A DNA stretch of 8,653 nt, taken from Phycisphaerae bacterium (GTDB lineage Bacteria > Planctomycetota > Phycisphaerae > UBA1845 > UTPLA1). Location: contig JAJDEC010000217.1 in the NCBI GenBank assembly GCA_029259995.1, positions 1 to 8,653 on the forward strand, written 5' to 3'. The translations under genes and the position numbers were made by a program. The notes under the pieces are model-generated. The model was not told the DNA's origin. It was given only the letters and a program-made list of their open reading frames with translations, and searched no databases. This document shows positions 7,774 through 8,653 of this stretch, one piece after another; the stretch's first letter is position 1; each line of letters starts with the position of its first letter.

Positions 7774-7860
7774 GGGTGCCACTGCTCTCAAGCAGTGCCG
7801 AAGACGAGCAATCGTTCGCCCTCGCCGGGTGCCATGCCGACCCCTAAGGTCGGCATGCGG
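7774..7860. repeat. Module B, copy 1: two-hairpin direct repeat
   Basis: Two hairpins follow the shared lead GGGTGCCA. The first (7774-7798) forms CACTGCT-ctca-AGCAGTG, a 7-bp stem. The second (7827-7860) forms CATGCCGACC-cctaa-GGTCGGCATG, a perfect 10-bp stem at 7833-7857. The first 25 bases recur identically at 8194-8218, and the second hairpin recurs with changes at 8244-8277. Neither is followed by a T-tract, so these are not intrinsic terminators. Confidence 0.85.
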
Positions 7861-7871
7861 GTCGCCGCTCC

Positions 7872-7986
7872 TCGCACTGAAAGTGCGACATATGTTAGCC
7901 CAGGGCAATCGCAGTCCGCGAAGCGGACAAAGTGCAGCCCTGGGTTGGCGGCCGCCCCTGTCCATGAAGCCCTGAAAGGGCGACAT
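7872..7986 (+). repeat. Module A, plus-oriented copy: multi-hairpin repeat
   Basis: In order: hairpin 1 TCGCACT-gaa-AGTGCGA (7872-7888); a 7-nt spacer; TAGCC leading into an outer stem CCCAGGGC (7899-7906) that pairs with GCCCTGGG (7937-7944). Enclosed in that stem is hairpin 2, GTCCGC-gaa-GCGGAC (7914-7928). After 24 nt comes hairpin 3, GCCCT-gaa-AGGGC (7969-7981). All three loops are GAA. The 18-mers at 7874-7891 and 7969-7986 differ at two bases only, and these form one compensated pair (A-T against C-G). An inverted copy with the same spacing lies at 8185-8073. Confidence 0.85.
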
Positions 7987-7990
7987 CATC

Positions 7991-8034
7991 GCGGTCGCAA
8001 TTCGACATCCATCATGATGTCGGACACTGACCGC
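7991..8034. repeat. Nested stem-loop between the two A modules
   Basis: GCGGTC (7991-7996) pairs with GACCGC (8029-8034). Inside it, after symmetric 6-nt gaps, CGACAT (8003-8008) pairs with ATGTCG (8017-8022). The loop overlaps a perfect 10-bp palindrome CATCATGATG (8010-8019). It sits near the centre of symmetry of the inverted A modules. Confidence 0.6.
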
Positions 8035-8072
8035 CGTGCGGGCATCATCATTCAGGCAACCCGAAACCTTCG

Positions 8073-8185
8073 CCGCCCTTTCAGGGCGGAACGACAAGGG
8101 AAAAACGCTTTCCACGGGTTCCGTTCCGACCGCTCGGCGGTCATCACTCCACCCGCGGCTACGATCCGTCGCTCCTTCGGAGCGA
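8073..8185 (-). repeat. Module A, minus-oriented copy: multi-hairpin repeat
   Basis: Read on the minus strand: hairpin 1 TCGCTCC-gaa-GGAGCGA (8185-8169); a 7-nt spacer; TAGCC leading into outer stem CCGCGGGT (8158-8151), pairing with ACCCGTGG (8119-8112) with one G-T wobble. It encloses hairpin 2 GACCGC-cga-GCGGTC (8142-8128). After 24 nt to the GCCCT core comes hairpin 3 CCGCCCT-gaa-AGGGCGG (8089-8073). Order and spacing match the plus copy to within 1 nt, while the stem sequences differ. Confidence 0.85.
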
Positions 8186-8193
8186 GTATCCGC

Positions 8194-8277
8194 GGGTGCC
8201 ACTGCTCTCAAGCAGTGCAGTTCGCCAGGAATCAACACATGTCGGGTGCCATGCCGACGCCCATCGTCGACATGCGG
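8194..8277. repeat. Module B, copy 2: two-hairpin direct repeat
   Basis: Bases 8194-8218 are identical to 7774-7798. The second hairpin, 8250-8274, is CATGCCGACG-cccat-CGTCGACATG. Against copy 1 its loop-closing pair has changed from C-G to G-C, a compensated change, and one C/A mismatch has appeared, which is a G-T wobble on the minus strand. The two hairpins start 50 nt apart here and 53 nt apart in copy 1. Bases 8190-8198 can also pair with 8150-8158 of the neighbouring A module. Confidence 0.85.
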
Positions 8278-8324
8278 CCTACCAGTTCTACATGATTCTA
8301 CGGCGTCGGCGAGGTCTCCAAATC
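8278..8324. other. Repeat-free end of the intergenic region
   Basis: These 47 bp lie between module B copy 2 and the stop of the small ORF. I see no hairpin, promoter or terminator in them. Confidence 0.4.
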
Positions 8325-8639
8325 CTAATAGATCGTACCAAGCCCGATCTTAGCGTAAAAAGGCCGGAGGGCCGTGTAGTCACCAGATCGAAGTATCGTC
8401 AGCAACTCGCCTGCGGCTTCCGGATGGCGCTCGCCGTATTCGACGCTGATTCGTTGGTAATTCAACTCATAATCGCTCAAATCCCCGACGCCCCGGTAGA
8501 CGCCGTTCAAGCACGGGCAATGACAGAAGACCAATCCCCACCATCGATGCCTTCGATATCGAAACGAACGATCGTGACGACAAGGTGTCCCGAAGTCGCG
8601 GAGCAAGAACTCCGGAAATGTCGGAATATCCCTGCGCAT
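8325..8639 (-). CDS. Small hypothetical protein with a CHCPC motif, possibly 5' truncated
   Basis: 104 residues from ATG 8639 to TAG 8327-8325. The frame stays open through the last 14 bases of the window (PVST before the Met), so the true start may lie outside. I do not recognise a family. The first half is strongly basic and aromatic (RSFRYRRHRWWGLVF, 25-38) and runs into C39-H40-C41-P42-C43, with a further Cys at 20. The second half looks like mixed helices (SVEYGERHPEAAGELLTILRSGDYTALRPFY). There is no signal peptide or membrane segment. The Cys/His cluster could bind metal, but no pairing cluster is seen, so this is speculation. Codon use looks like real coding sequence in this genome. 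It is in the same direction as rlmN but 605 bp upstream of it, across the repeats. Confidence 0.55.
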   Translation of the reverse strand: MRRDIPTFPEFLLRDFGTPCRHDRSFRYRRHRWWGLVFCHCPCLNGVYRGVGDLSDYELNYQRISVEYGERHPEAAGELLTILRSGDYTALRPFYAKIGLGTIY

Positions 8640-8653
8640 GGTCGAAACAGGTA

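Noticed and set aside
8099..8158. Intrinsic terminator for the small ORF upstream, using the minus A module outer stem and the T5 at 8105-8101
   Set aside because: The T-tract is 6 nt past the stem and only five long, the stem belongs to a repeat whose sister copy has no T-tract, and it lies about 170 bp past the ORF stop.
7729..8238. 169-residue minus-strand frame in the repeat region
   Set aside because: It is wholly made of translated A and B modules, the type of frame often annotated falsely as a hypothetical protein. Compensated stem changes argue for structure, not coding.
7042..8295. 417-residue plus-strand frame antisense to rlmN and running through the repeats
   Set aside because: Half is antisense to an unambiguous rlmN and the rest is translated hairpin repeat.
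1..8653. tRNA, rRNA, transposase or phage genes
   Set aside because: No cloverleaf with a T-arm signature, rRNA core sequence, DDE/Y1 transposase motif or integrase motif was seen on either strand.

Overview
The window looks like chromosomal DNA from a GC-rich Gram-negative-type bacterium, most plausibly a planctomycete (class uncertain). This rests on the long AsmA-like protein, the near absence of Shine-Dalgarno motifs, GTG/TTG starts, and intergenic hairpin-rich repeats that resemble ones I recall from planctomycete genomes. It is an inference from style, not from a marker gene.

Layout. A membrane protein truncated by the left edge (2-418, plus strand) converges on a long minus-strand gene cluster. 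Read in its own direction, the cluster is rlmN (7719-6622), then a 34-bp tandem hairpin array, tilS (start 6419 or 6464, end 5343), an ArnT/PMT-like multi-pass glycosyltransferase (5346-4096), and an AsmA-like envelope protein of about 1213 residues (4099-458). The last three genes are joined by 4-nt stop/start overlaps (ATGA and TTGA), so they are very probably co-translated. The cluster joins two enzymes that modify the tRNA anticodon region (RlmN also acts on 23S rRNA) to two genes for the cell envelope. Upstream of rlmN lie about 600 bp without a gene, then a small unrecognised minus-strand ORF with a CHCPC motif (8639-8325) that may run off the right edge.

The most unusual part is the non-coding DNA. 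The 7720-8324 gap holds two full copies of a roughly 110-nt multi-hairpin module in inverted orientation. They are bracketed by two direct copies of a second two-hairpin module. The inverted copies keep the same geometry to within 1 nt while their stem sequences differ, and almost every stem difference is compensated on the other arm. The 34-bp array between rlmN and tilS shows the same kind of compensation. These look like REP/BIME-type structured repeats conserved as a fold rather than as a sequence. Their function cannot be read from this window.

Inside the AsmA-like protein a module of about 118 residues recurs at least four times, as expected of an elongated repeat-built envelope protein. 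No tRNA, rRNA, CRISPR array, transposase or convincing intrinsic terminator was found.
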